From the NCBI RefSeq assembly GCF_900167435.1, contig NZ_FUWS01000007.1:1-64000 (forward strand): DNA of 64,000 nucleotides. Direction: 5' to 3'. Positions 15,514 to 25,080 of this stretch are shown here, piece after piece. This DNA comes from Marinactinospora thermotolerans DSM 45154 (GTDB lineage: Bacteria > Actinomycetota > Actinomycetes > Streptosporangiales > Streptosporangiaceae). Within the stretch, counting starts at the first letter, position 1, and every line of letters starts with the position of its first letter. The notes under the pieces are model-generated. The model saw only the letters and a program-made list of their open reading frames with translations, was not told where the DNA came from and did not search any database. The position numbers and the translations under genes are program-made.

Positions 15514-17905
15514 ACCCCCGGTGCGGCCACGTCCAGTCCCGGATGTCGGGGGCGTCCTCGCCGTGCTCCCGCGTGTGGGCCCGGCAGCGCCGCCTCTCCT
15601 CCTCCATGTGCCGGCGCAGGTCGGCGGCCCTGTCCGCCAGTCCCGGCACCCGGTCGATCACGTCCATGACCAGGTGGAAACGGTCGAGGTCGTTCATCAT
15701 GACCATGTCGAACGGCGTGGTCGTGGTCCCCTCCTCCTTGTAACCGCGCACGTGCAGGTTGGCGTGGCCGGCGCGGCGGTAGGCCAGGCGGTGGATCAGC
15801 GCGGGATAGCCGTGGAAGGCGAAGACGACCGGCCGGTCGACGGTGAACAGGGCGTCGTAGTCCCGGTCGGACAGGCCGTGCGGGTGCTCCGAGTCCGGTT
15901 GCAGGCGCATCAGGTCGACCACGTTGACCAGGCGGACCCGCAGGTCCGGCAGGTGCCGGCGGAGCAGGTCGGCGGCTGCCAGCGCCTCCAGGGTCGGCAC
16001 GTCCCCGGCGCAGGCCAGCACGACGTCGGGGTGCCCGCCCTCGTCGCTGCTCGCCCAGTCGAGGACGCCCAGGCCGCGTGCGCAGTGCTCGATCGCCGCG
16101 TCCATCGGCAGCAGGTTGAGGCTGGGCTGTTTGCCCGAGACGATGACGTTCACGTAGTCCCGGGAGCGCAGGCAGTGGTCGGCCATCGACAGCAGCGTGT
16201 TGGCGTCCGGCGGCAGGTACACCCGGACCACCTCGGCCTTCTTGTTGACGACGTGGTCGAGGAAGCCGGGGTCCTGGTGGCTGAACCCGTTGTGGTCCTG
16301 ACGCCAGACGTGCGAGCTGAGCAGGTAGTTCAGGGACGCGACCGGCTTGCGCCAAGGCAGCGTCCGCGCCACCTTCAGCCATTTGGCGTGCTGGTTGAAC
16401 ATCGAGTCGACGATGTGGACGAACGCCTCGTAGGAGTTGAGCAGCCCGTGCCGGCCGGTCAGCAGGTAGCCCTCCAGCCATCCCTGGCACAGGTGTTCGC
16501 TGAGAACCTCCATGACCCGCCCGTCGGGGGCGAGCCCACGGTCGGTGGGCAGGGTCGCCGCCTCCCAGGTGCGGCCGGTCGCGTCGAACATCGCGTCCAA
16601 CCGGTTGGAGGCGGTTTCGTCGGGGCCCATGACGCGGAAGGTCCGCGGATTGGCCGTGATCACGTCCCGGAGGAACCCTCCGAGCACCCGGGTCGGTTCG
16701 GCCGTGTCGGCGCCGGGCGCGGGCACGTCGACCGCGTAGTCGCGGAAGTCCGGGAGGGCGAGGTCGGTGAGCAACCGCCCCCCGTTGGCGTGCGGACTGG
16801 CGCTGATCCGCCGGTCGCCCCGCGGCACCTGGGCGACGACCTCGGGGCGCGGACGGCCGTCGTCGTCGAACAGCTCCTCGGGACGGTAGCCGCGCAACCA
16901 CTCCTCCAGCTGCCGCAGGTGGTCGGCGTTCTCCCGCACCCCCGGCAGCGGCACCTGGTGGGAGCGCCACGTTCCCGCCACGGGTTCGCCGTCGACCTCG
17001 GCCGGGCCGGTCCACCCCTTGGGCGAGCGCAGCACGATCATCGGCCACCGGAAGGGGCCGGTGACGCCCTCCTCTCGCGCACGGGTCCGGATCGCGTCGA
17101 TCTCGTCCAAGGCGGTGTCCAACGTCGCCGCCATCTGCCGGTGCATGGTCTCGGGGTCGTCGCCGGAGACGAGGTAGGGACGGTGTCCGTGTCCCTCCAG
17201 CAGCGCCACCAGGTCGGACTCGGGGATACGGGCGAGCACGGTGGGACCGGCGATCTTGTACCCGTTCAGGTGCAGGATCGGCAGCACCGCGCCGTCGCGG
17301 ACCGGGTCGAGGAAGCGGGTCGACGACCAGCTCCCCGCGAGCGGGCCGGTCTCGGCCTCCCCGTCGCCGACGACCGCCGCGACCACCAGGGACGGGTTGT
17401 CGAAGGCAGCGCCGTAGGCGTGGGAGAGCGCGTAGCCGAGTTCGCCCCCCTCGTGGATCGAGCCGGGGGTCTCGGGGGCGGCGTGGCTGGGCACCCCGCC
17501 CGGGAAGGAGAACTGCCGGAACAGCCGGCGCATGCCCTCGGCGTCGCGGGACACCCGCGGGTAGATCTCGCTGTAGGTGCCGTCGAGCCAGGCCGTGGCC
17601 ACCGCGGCGGGGCCGCCGTGGCCGGGACCGACGATCCACATCATCTCGGTGCCCCGGCGTCTGACCTGGCGCGACAGGTGGGCGTAGACGAAGTTGAGTC
17701 CCGGGGTGGTCCCCCAGTGACCCAACAGCCGCGGCTTGATGTGCTCCGGCGCGAGCGGTTCGCGTAGCAACGGGTTGTCGAGCAGGTAGATCTGCCCCGC
17801 AGAGAGGTAGTTCGCGGCCCGCCAGTACAGGTCGACCTGGCGGAGCTCACCGGGGTCCAACGGGGTCCCCGCTATCTCGGTGGATCGGGTGCTCGGGTCC
17901 GGCAT
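15512..17905 (-). CDS. xfp: Phosphoketolase (xylulose-5-phosphate/fructose-6-phosphate)
   Basis: 797 residues, full length for phosphoketolases. Seen motifs: [12 protein letters not shown] near the N-terminus, the thiamine pyrophosphate motif [26 protein letters not shown]-like [13 protein letters not shown], and [18 protein letters not shown]. It cleaves xylulose-5-phosphate or fructose-6-phosphate with phosphate to acetyl phosphate. ATG 17905 has AAAGGGGAGG upstream. It lies 149 bases downstream of a xylulokinase-like gene on the same strand, suggesting a xylulose to acetyl-phosphate route. Confidence 0.95.
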   Translation of the reverse strand: MPDPSTRSTEIAGTPLDPGELRQVDLYWRAANYLSAGQIYLLDNPLLREPLAPEHIKPRLLGHWGTTPGLNFVYAHLSRQVRRRGTEMMWIVGPGHGGPAAVATAWLDGTYSEIYPRVSRDAEGMRRLFRQFSFPGGVPSHAAPETPGSIHEGGELGYALSHAYGAAFDNPSLVVAAVVGDGEAETGPLAGSWSSTRFLDPVRDGAVLPILHLNGYKIAGPTVLARIPESDLVALLEGHGHRPYLVSGDDPETMHRQMAATLDTALDEIDAIRTRAREEGVTGPFRWPMIVLRSPKGWTGPAEVDGEPVAGTWRSHQVPLPGVRENADHLRQLEEWLRGYRPEELFDDDGRPRPEVVAQVPRGDRRISASPHANGGRLLTDLALPDFRDYAVDVPAPGADTAEPTRVLGGFLRDVITANPRTFRVMGPDETASNRLDAMFDATGRTWEAATLPTDRGLAPDGRVMEVLSEHLCQGWLEGYLLTGRHGLLNSYEAFVHIVDSMFNQHAKWLKVARTLPWRKPVASLNYLLSSHVWRQDHNGFSHQDPGFLDHVVNKKAEVVRVYLPPDANTLLSMADHCLRSRDYVNVIVSGKQPSLNLLPMDAAIEHCARGLGVLDWASSDEGGHPDVVLACAGDVPTLEALAAADLLRRHLPDLRVRLVNVVDLMRLQPDSEHPHGLSDRDYDALFTVDRPVVFAFHGYPALIHRLAYRRAGHANLHVRGYKEEGTTTTPFDMVMMNDLDRFHLVMDVIDRVPGLADRAADLRRHMEEERRRCRAHTREHGEDAPDIRDWTWPHRG

Positions 17906-18054
17906 GCCTCCCCTTTCGCGGCTGGGCGCGCCCGGCCGCGTTCCCGCCCCGGCTCCCCTGAGGGGCGGGGCGCCGGGAGGGCCGGGCGGCTGTTCACCGC
18001 TCCGCTACCACGGCGGGGCCGGCCTATGCGCGTGGCGGGCGGCTCCGGAGGGGG

Positions 18055-19527
18055 TCAGCCGGCGACCGCCGGGGCGGCCAGACCGGTCATCACCGGGCTC
18101 AGCCGGGGGTAGAGCTCGCGGTGGAGCGCGTAGGCGCGTTCGTAGTCCACCGCCGTTTCGGGATCGGGAGCGAACACGGTCCGCGGTTCCTCCTCGGTGA
18201 GCTCGGGTGTGTCCGTTCCCAAGACGCCCGACGCATACCGGTGGGCGCCGCGCAGGCCGGTGTCGGCGTCCTCGACGCGTTGCACCTCAACGCCCAGCGC
18301 GTTGGCCAGCAGCGAGCACCAGACGTCCGACCGGCTCGCGCCACCGCACACCGGCAACGGCCCGGCCGCGGCGGTCCCCACGACGGCCTCCCGCAACGTC
18401 CGGTACACGAACGCCACCCCCTCCAGTACGGCGACGGCGAGCTGGGCGCCGGTGGTGGAACCGGTCATCCCGACGAACGCGCCGCGCGCGAAGGGGTCGG
18501 CGTGGGGGGCGCGCTCCCCGTCGAGGTAGGGCAGGGCGATCAGCCCGTGGGTCGCGGCCCCGACACCGCGCAGGGCCTCGTCGAAGGCGGCGTGGCCGGG
18601 ATCGCCCAACAGCGCGCGCCGCGCCCAGTCGGCGGCGGATCCGGCGTTGAGCGTGGGGGCGATGAGCAGTTCCGTCTCGCCCTCGGCCGCGAGGCGGACC
18701 GTTCCGGGGACCTTGGGGGCCCGTCCCACCACCGCGGCGAGCCAGCCGCTGGTGCCGAGGTAGGCGTAGTCGGCGCCGGACCGTCCCCCGGTGATGCCGA
18801 GGGTGGTGGTCAGCGCGTCGCCGGGCGCATGCACGACGGGCAGCCCCGCGGACAGCCCCAGCTCCCGGGCCGGGCCCGGGGCCAACGGCCGGGGGCGGTC
18901 GGTTCCCGGACCGCCGATGAGCTCGGGCAGCAGGTCGGCGCGTACGCCCGCGGCGCGCAGCGGTTCCTCCCACCACCCCCGGGCCCGCGCGTCGAACAGG
19001 CCGGTCGTGGACGCGGTCGTCGCATCGCACAGGGCGTGGCCCGTCGCCCGCCACACGACGTAGGAGTGCGCCCCGAGCAGGACGTGGCGGGCGCGTTCGT
19101 GGACCTCGGGCTCGTTCAGGAGGAGCCAGCGCAGCTTGGCGGCGAGGTTGGCGCTGTCCTGGGCGTTGCGGGTGACGCGCTCCCAGTCGGCGCCGAGCCG
19201 CGCCCGCAGCCCCTCGTGTTCGGCGACGGCGCGGTGGTCGGTGTAGAGGATCGCCGGACGCAACGGGCCGTCGTCGTCCACCGCGACGAGATCCTGCATC
19301 TGGCCGGTGACCACGAGGGCGCCGAGGTCGTGGGCCGGCGGGACGGTCGCGCGCAACGCGCGGACCACGGCGTCCCACCAGTGGCGCGGGTCCTGTTCGA
19401 CCCACCCCGGCCGGGGACGGTCGGTGGGGTGGGTCTCGACGGCGCGGGCGCGCACCCGCCCGGCGGAGTCGACCAGGGCGGCCTTGACCGCAGCCGTTCC
19501 CACGTCGACGACCGCAACGTCCACCAT
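18055..19527 (-). CDS. xylB: FGGY-family carbohydrate kinase, xylulokinase-like
   Basis: 490 residues. The N-terminal VAVVDVGTAAVKAALVD phosphate loop and the C-terminal GGASRSDVWCSLLAN motif define the FGGY kinase family. VVTGQMQDLV and LLGAHSYVVWRATGH fit xylulokinases. It is expected to phosphorylate D-xylulose (or a related ketose) with ATP. ATG 19527 follows AAGGGACGG. It lies between a TetR gene (74 bases upstream) and the phosphoketolase gene; no xylose isomerase is present in the window. Confidence 0.82.
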   Translation of the reverse strand: MVDVAVVDVGTAAVKAALVDSAGRVRARAVETHPTDRPRPGWVEQDPRHWWDAVVRALRATVPPAHDLGALVVTGQMQDLVAVDDDGPLRPAILYTDHRAVAEHEGLRARLGADWERVTRNAQDSANLAAKLRWLLLNEPEVHERARHVLLGAHSYVVWRATGHALCDATTASTTGLFDARARGWWEEPLRAAGVRADLLPELIGGPGTDRPRPLAPGPARELGLSAGLPVVHAPGDALTTTLGITGGRSGADYAYLGTSGWLAAVVGRAPKVPGTVRLAAEGETELLIAPTLNAGSAADWARRALLGDPGHAAFDEALRGVGAATHGLIALPYLDGERAPHADPFARGAFVGMTGSTTGAQLAVAVLEGVAFVYRTLREAVVGTAAAGPLPVCGGASRSDVWCSLLANALGVEVQRVEDADTGLRGAHRYASGVLGTDTPELTEEEPRTVFAPDPETAVDYERAYALHRELYPRLSPVMTGLAAPAVAG

Positions 19528-19601
19528 GGCCGTCCCTTCTCGTGAATCCCCGTCGATCCTAGTGCGGCGGGATCGCGGGAACGGGGCCGGGGCCGACCGT
19601 C

Positions 19602-20213
19602 TCAGCGCACCGCGGCCAGCTCCCGCTCCAGCGCGCGGGCCCAGCGCTGGACGATGCGCCGGCGGCGGGCGCGGTCGTCGGCGAGGAGACCGGCCAGGCC
19701 GAGGCCGCGCGCCAGGTCGAGGGTGGCCTGGACGATCTCGCGCACCCCGGAGGCCGACTCGTCCACGCCGAGCAGGTCCAGGGCGAGCCGGTGGGACTCG
19801 CGGCCGACGTGCTCCTCCAAGGGGAGGACGTCGGCGCGCAACCGCGCGTCGTTGGCCGCCGCCGCCCACAGTTGGAGGGCGGCGGCGAACTCCGGACCGA
19901 CGTAGGAGTCCACCAGCAGTTCCACGACCGCCTCGGTACGGGCCGGTCCCTGGGGCAGGTCGGCGGCGCGGCGGCGCAGTTCCAGGCTGCGGGCCTCGCT
20001 GACGTAGCGCACGGCCGCGGTGAACAGGGCCTCGCGCGTCGGGAAGTGGTGCTGCGCGGCCCCGCGGGAGACCCCTGCGCGCTCGGCCACCGCGGCGACC
20101 GTGCTGCCCGACCAGCCGACCTCGGCCAGGCAGCGCACCGCCGCCGCCAGCAGCCGTCGCCGCGTCGCGCGGCTGCGTTCCTGCCGCGGTTCCCGCGCCG
20201 TCGCCGTGTCCAC
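19602..20213 (-). CDS. TetR family transcriptional regulator
   Basis: 203 residues. The N-terminal helix-turn-helix is TVAAVAERAGVSRGAAQHHF (about residues 37-56), followed by the usual all-helical ligand domain. GTG 20213 is chosen, with AAGGA seven bases upstream. The gene sits between the acyl-CoA dehydrogenase (112 bases upstream) and the xylulokinase gene (74 bases downstream), all on the minus strand. Control of the acyl-CoA carboxylase cluster is the likelier role, because TetR regulators commonly sit beside such clusters; this is inference. Confidence 0.9.
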   Translation of the reverse strand: MDTATAREPRQERSRATRRRLLAAAVRCLAEVGWSGSTVAAVAERAGVSRGAAQHHFPTREALFTAAVRYVSEARSLELRRRAADLPQGPARTEAVVELLVDSYVGPEFAAALQLWAAAANDARLRADVLPLEEHVGRESHRLALDLLGVDESASGVREIVQATLDLARGLGLAGLLADDRARRRRIVQRWARALERELAAVR

Positions 20214-20325
20214 GTCGTGTCCTTCCCCGCAGTCCTGTGGGCGTCCGATGGGGCGCCCGCACCATGACGCTACCGGCGCGCGCCCCCTTCCCGCCCACCT
20301 CGCGGCTCCCCGGCGCGGGAGGGGG

Positions 20326-21483
20326 TCAGTAGGACTTGGGCAGTCCCAGGGAGTGCTGGGCGACGAAGTTGAGGATCATCTCGCGGCTGACCGGGGCGAT
20401 CCGGCCCAGCCGGGACGCCGCGATCGCCGCCCCCAGACCGTACTCGCTGGCCAGGCCGTTGCCGCCGAGCGTCTGGACGGCCTGGTCGACCGCGCGCGCC
20501 GACACCTCGCCCGCCGCGTACTTGGCCATGTTGGCGGCCTCGCCCGCCGCCGCGTCGTCGCCCGCGTCGTAGAGGGCCGCCGCCTTCTGCGTCATCAACC
20601 GGGCCAGCTCCAGCTCGATCTTGACCTGGGCGAGCGGATGCGCCAGCCCCTGGTGGGCGCCGATGGGGGTTCCCCACACCTGGCGTTCGCGGGCGTAGCC
20701 GACCGCGCGTTCGAGCGCGTGCCGGGCCGAACCCGCGGCCAGGGACGCCGCCATGATGCGTTCGGGGTTGAGCCCGGCGAACAACTGGAGCAGGCCGCTG
20801 TCGGGGTCGCCGACCAGCGCGTCCCCGGGCAGCCGCACCCCGTCCAGGAACAGCGCGAACTGGTGGTCCGGGCTGACCAGGTCCATCTCGATCCGGCGCG
20901 CCTCGAAACCGGGGGCGTCGGTGGGGACGAGGAACAGCGCCGGCTTGAGCCGGCCGGTCCGCGCGTCCTCGGTACGGCCGACGACGAGGACCGCGTCGGC
21001 GACGTCCACGCCGGAGATGAACGTTTTGCGTCCGTCGAGCAGCCAGTCCGACCCGTCGCGGCGGGCGGTGGTGGTGATCCGGTGGGAGTTGGACCCGGCG
21101 TCGGGCTCGGTGATGGCGAAGGCCAGGATGCTCTCGCCGGAGGCGATCCCCGGCAGCCAGCGCCGCTGCTGCTCGGGCGTGCCGAAACGGGCGATCACGG
21201 TGCCGCAGATGGCCGGGGACACCACCATCATCAGGGTCGGACATCCTCCGGCGCTCAGTTCCTCCAGCACGGCGGCGAGGTCGCCGATCCCCCCGCCGCC
21301 CCCGCCGTGCTCCTCGGGCAGGTTGACGCCCAGGTAGCCGAGTTCGCCCGCCTTGGTCCACAGTTCCGACAGGTACTCTCCCGCCTGGGCCTTCGACCGG
21401 TAGTAGGTGGGACCGTAGCCGGCGACGAGTCCGGCGACCGCCGAGCGCAACGCCAGGCGCTCCTCGGATTCGGTGAAGTCCAT
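20326..21483 (-). CDS. Acyl-CoA dehydrogenase
   Basis: 385 residues with the typical three-domain arrangement. Features seen are LAFAITEPDAGSNSHRITTT (flavin-binding beta domain), LDGRKTFISG, and QTLGGNGLASEYGLG in the C-terminal helical domain. ATG 21483 has GGAG upstream and lies 14 bases after the carboxylase alpha-subunit stop, so it is the last gene of the AtuA - carboxylase beta - carboxylase alpha - dehydrogenase operon. It probably desaturates a branched or terpenoid acyl-CoA before carboxylation; the substrate is inferred from context only. Confidence 0.92.
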   Translation of the reverse strand: MDFTESEERLALRSAVAGLVAGYGPTYYRSKAQAGEYLSELWTKAGELGYLGVNLPEEHGGGGGGIGDLAAVLEELSAGGCPTLMMVVSPAICGTVIARFGTPEQQRRWLPGIASGESILAFAITEPDAGSNSHRITTTARRDGSDWLLDGRKTFISGVDVADAVLVVGRTEDARTGRLKPALFLVPTDAPGFEARRIEMDLVSPDHQFALFLDGVRLPGDALVGDPDSGLLQLFAGLNPERIMAASLAAGSARHALERAVGYARERQVWGTPIGAHQGLAHPLAQVKIELELARLMTQKAAALYDAGDDAAAGEAANMAKYAAGEVSARAVDQAVQTLGGNGLASEYGLGAAIAASRLGRIAPVSREMILNFVAQHSLGLPKSY

Positions 21484-21497
21484 CGGCAACGCTCCAT

Positions 21498-23474
21498 TCA
21501 CTCGGTGGGTTCGGAAGCCTCGTCCGGCCCGTCGGGGGAGACGACGGCCAGGACGGTGCCCTTGCCGACCTGGGTGCCGGGCGCGACGGGCAGCCGGGTG
21601 ACGGTCCCGGCCGCGGGCGCGGTGACGCGGTGCTCCATCTTCATGGCCTCCAACCACAGCAGCACCCGGCCGGCCTCGACACGTTCCCCCTCCCGCACCT
21701 CGACCCTGCGCACGGTGCCGGGCATCGGGGCGACCAGGTTCGCGGGGTCGATCTCGTCCGCCGGGTCGGGGAAGCGGTCCAGCGGCGTCAGCTCGACCGC
21801 GCCCAGGGCCGAGTCGACGCAGATCAGACCGGGGTGGCGGGTGACGGTGAAGGGGTGGCGCAGGCCGTCGACCTCCAAGACGACCCGGTCGGGGTCGACC
21901 GCCACGACGACGACCCCGTCGGCGGAGGGCCCCGAGCGCGTGGACCGGTAGACGGCCTCCACCTCCGCGCCACGGGTGGCGTAGCGGGCGCGGCGCGGCT
22001 GTGAGGGGAGGTTGCGCCAGCCCGCGGGGACCGCCCCGAGCACCGCCGCCCGCGCGCGTCGGGCGGCGGACTCGGCCAGGGCGGCGGCCAGCGCCGCCAG
22101 GCGCACGGTCCCGGGACCGGCCTGCGGCGCGGTGAGCCCGTCGGCCGCGTGCTCCTCCAGGAAGCGGGTGTGCACCTCCCCCTGGAGGAAGGCGGGATGG
22201 CGCAGTACCCGCACGAGCAGGTCACGGTTGGTCACCGGTCCGTGCAGGCGGGCACGGGCGAGCGCGCCGGCGAGCCTGCGCAGGGCGTCCTCGCGTTCGG
22301 GCGCCCACGCGACGACCTTGGCCAGCATCGCGTCGTAGTGGGCGCCGACCTCCGAGCCGTCCTCGACCCCGCTGTCCACCCGGATGCCGGCCCGGTCCGG
22401 CGACCGGAAGACCGCGTCGGTGCCGGGCACCTCGAATCGCAGCACCGTACCGGTGCCCGGCGCCCAGTCGCGGGCCGGATCCTCGGCGTAGAGCCGGGCC
22501 TCGACCGCGTGCCCGTCGGGGGCCGGGGGGCGCCCCTCCAGGGGCCGTCCCTCGGCGATCCGGATCTGCCGTTCCACCAGGTCCAGCCCTGTGACGCACT
22601 CGGTGACCGGGTGTTCCACCTGGAGCCGGGTGTTCATCTCCAGGAACGCGAAACCGCCGTCGGGGGCGACCAGGAACTCCACGGTCCCCGCGCCGACGTA
22701 GTCGATCCGTTCGGCGGCGCGGATCGCGGCCTCGTGCAGCGAGCGGCGGAGCGCCGCGCTGATCCCGGGGGCCGGGGTCTCCTCCACCAGCTTCTGGTGC
22801 CGGCGCTGGACCGAGCAGTCCCGTTCCCCCAGGGCCCACACCGTGCCGTGGGCGTCGGCGAGGACCTGGACCTCGATGTGGCGCCCCGACTCGACGTAGC
22901 GTTCGCAGAACACCAGCGGGTCGCCGAAGGCCGCCGCAGCCTCCGAACGCGCCGACTCCACCGCGGCGGGCAGGTCGGCGAGGGAGCGCACCACCCGCAT
23001 ACCGCGGCCACCGCCCCCCGCCGACGCCTTGACCAGGACGGGCAGATCGGCCTCTGTGACCGCCGCGGGGTCCAGCTCGGCCAGGACCGGGACACCGGCC
23101 TCGGCCATCAGCCGTTTGGCCTCGACCTTGGAGCCCATCAGTTCGATGGCGCGCGGTCGGGGCCCGACCCAGGTCAGACCGGCCCCGATGACCTCACGCG
23201 CGAATCCGGCGTTCTCCGAGAGGAACCCGTAACCGGGGTGGACCGCGTCGGCGCCGGCGGTCTTCGCCGCGGCGACGAGGAGGTCGCCGCGCAGGTAGGT
23301 GTCCGCGGGCGCGGCGCCGGGCAGGCGCACGGCGGCGTCGGCCTCGCGCACGTGGGGCGCGTGGGCGTCGGGGTCGGAGTGGACCGCGACGGTGGCGACG
23401 CCCAGGTCGCGGCAGGTGCGCAGGATCCGGCGGGCGATCTCGCCCCGGTTGGCGACGAGCAGGGTGGTGATCAC
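21498..23474 (-). CDS. Acyl-CoA carboxylase alpha subunit (biotin carboxylase and biotin carrier)
   Basis: 658 residues. The biotin carboxylase domain starts TTLLVANRGEIARRILRTCR and contains SAGGGGRGMRVV and EMNTRLQVEHPVTE. The C-terminal carrier domain has the biotinylation motif LEAMKMEH. It resembles the alpha subunits of methylcrotonyl-, geranyl- or propionyl-type carboxylases. GTG 23474 has TGAGG upstream and lies 7 bases after the beta-subunit stop. Partner: the carboxyltransferase at 23482-25080. Confidence 0.94.
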   Translation of the reverse strand: MITTLLVANRGEIARRILRTCRDLGVATVAVHSDPDAHAPHVREADAAVRLPGAAPADTYLRGDLLVAAAKTAGADAVHPGYGFLSENAGFAREVIGAGLTWVGPRPRAIELMGSKVEAKRLMAEAGVPVLAELDPAAVTEADLPVLVKASAGGGGRGMRVVRSLADLPAAVESARSEAAAAFGDPLVFCERYVESGRHIEVQVLADAHGTVWALGERDCSVQRRHQKLVEETPAPGISAALRRSLHEAAIRAAERIDYVGAGTVEFLVAPDGGFAFLEMNTRLQVEHPVTECVTGLDLVERQIRIAEGRPLEGRPPAPDGHAVEARLYAEDPARDWAPGTGTVLRFEVPGTDAVFRSPDRAGIRVDSGVEDGSEVGAHYDAMLAKVVAWAPEREDALRRLAGALARARLHGPVTNRDLLVRVLRHPAFLQGEVHTRFLEEHAADGLTAPQAGPGTVRLAALAAALAESAARRARAAVLGAVPAGWRNLPSQPRRARYATRGAEVEAVYRSTRSGPSADGVVVVAVDPDRVVLEVDGLRHPFTVTRHPGLICVDSALGAVELTPLDRFPDPADEIDPANLVAPMPGTVRRVEVREGERVEAGRVLLWLEAMKMEHRVTAPAAGTVTRLPVAPGTQVGKGTVLAVVSPDGPDEASEPTE

Positions 23475-23481
23475 TGGGGCC

Positions 23482-25080
23482 TCACATCCGGAAGACGCCG
23501 AAGCCCTCCGCGCCGCGCACCGGCGCGGTGTGGATGGCGGACAGGCACATGCCGAGGACGGTGCGGGTGTCGCGGGGGTCGATGACGCCGTCGTCGTAGA
23601 GCCGGCCCGACAGGAAGATCGGCAGCGACTCCGCCTCGATCTGCTCCTCGACCAGCGCGCGCATGGCCGCGTCCCCCTCCTCGTCGTAGGGTCGGCCCTT
23701 GGCCTGGGCCGAGGCCCGGGCGACGATCGACAGGACGCCGGCGAGCTGACGGGGTCCCATCACGGCGGACTTGGCGCTGGGCCAGGCGAAGAGGAAACGG
23801 GGATCGTAGGCGCGCCCGCACATCCCGTAGTGCCCGGCGCCGTAGGAGGCCCCCATCAGCACGGACAGGTGGGGGACGGTGCTGTTGGCGACGGCGTTGA
23901 TCATCATCGCGCCGTGTTTGATGATGCCGCCCTGCTCGTACTCGCGGCCGACCATGTAGCCGGTCGTGTTGTGCAGGAACACCAGGGGCGTGGCGGAGCG
24001 GTTGGCGAGCTGGATGAACTGGGCGGCCTTCTGCGACTCCGCGCTGAACAGGACCCCCTGGGCGTTGGCGAGGATCCCGACGGGATAGCCGTGCAACCGC
24101 GCCCATCCGGTGACGAGACTGGGCCCGTAGGCCGGTTTGAACTCGTCGAAGTCGGACCCGTCGACGACCCGGGCGATCACCTCGCGCGGGTCGAAGGGCA
24201 CCTTCAGGTCGGTGGGGACGATCCCGAGCAGTTCTTCGGGGTCGTAGCGGGGTTCCACCGGCGGGGCGAGGGGCGCGGGGCCGGCCTTGCGGTGGTTGAG
24301 GCGGGCGATGACGCGTCGCCCGATCCTGATGGCGTCGACCTCGTCGTCGGCCAGGTAGTCGGCGAGTCCGGAGACGTGGGCGTGCATCCGGGCCCCGCCC
24401 AGCGACTCGTCGTCGCTGTCCTCACCGGTGGCCATCCGTACCAGCGGCGGGCCGCCGAGGAAGACCTTGGAGCGCTCCCGGATCATCACGACGTGGTCGC
24501 TCATGCCCGGCACGTAGGCTCCGCCGGCCGTGGAGTTGCCGAAGACGAGCGCGACCGTGGGGATGCCGGCCGCGGAGAAGCGGGTGAGGTCGCGGAAGAC
24601 GCGGCCTCCGGGGATGAAGATCTCCTTCTGGCTGGGCAGGTCCGCGCCACCGGACTCGACCAGGTTGATCAGGGGGAGCCGGTTCTCCCAGGCGATGTCG
24701 GCGGCGCGGAAGGTCTTCTTCAGGGTCCAGGGGTTGCTGGCGCCCCCGCGCACGGTCGGGTCGTTGGCGACGATCATACATTCGACGCCCTCGACGACCC
24801 CGATGCCGGTGACGACGCTGCCGCCCACCGTGTACTCGCTGCCCCATCCCGCCAGGGGGGACAGTTCCAGGAACGGCGCGTCCTCGTCGAGCAGGAGCTC
24901 GACACGTTCGCGGGCGAGCAGCTTGCCGCGTCGGCGGTGACGTTCGACGTATTTCGGACCGCCACCGTCGAGCGCCTTGGCGTGCTCGGCGTCGAGTTCG
25001 GCGAGCTTGGCGAGCATCGCGTCGCGGTTGGCGGCGTACTCCGCCGAGGAGGTCTCCAGTGTGGAGCGCAGGAGGGTCAC
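23482..25080 (-). CDS. Acyl-CoA carboxylase beta subunit (carboxyltransferase)
   Basis: 532 residues. It has the usual N- and C-terminal carboxyltransferase halves, with NDPTVRGGASNPWTLKK, FGNSTAGGAYVPGMSDH and NTTGYMVGREYEQGGI, patterns typical of methylcrotonyl/geranyl-CoA carboxylase beta subunits. GTG 25080 is chosen because it overlaps the AtuA stop by four bases (GTGA) and has GGAGGTGAT upstream. It works with the biotin-carrying alpha subunit at 21498. Confidence 0.94.
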   Translation of the reverse strand: MTLLRSTLETSSAEYAANRDAMLAKLAELDAEHAKALDGGGPKYVERHRRRGKLLARERVELLLDEDAPFLELSPLAGWGSEYTVGGSVVTGIGVVEGVECMIVANDPTVRGGASNPWTLKKTFRAADIAWENRLPLINLVESGGADLPSQKEIFIPGGRVFRDLTRFSAAGIPTVALVFGNSTAGGAYVPGMSDHVVMIRERSKVFLGGPPLVRMATGEDSDDESLGGARMHAHVSGLADYLADDEVDAIRIGRRVIARLNHRKAGPAPLAPPVEPRYDPEELLGIVPTDLKVPFDPREVIARVVDGSDFDEFKPAYGPSLVTGWARLHGYPVGILANAQGVLFSAESQKAAQFIQLANRSATPLVFLHNTTGYMVGREYEQGGIIKHGAMMINAVANSTVPHLSVLMGASYGAGHYGMCGRAYDPRFLFAWPSAKSAVMGPRQLAGVLSIVARASAQAKGRPYDEEGDAAMRALVEEQIEAESLPIFLSGRLYDDGVIDPRDTRTVLGMCLSAIHTAPVRGAEGFGVFRM

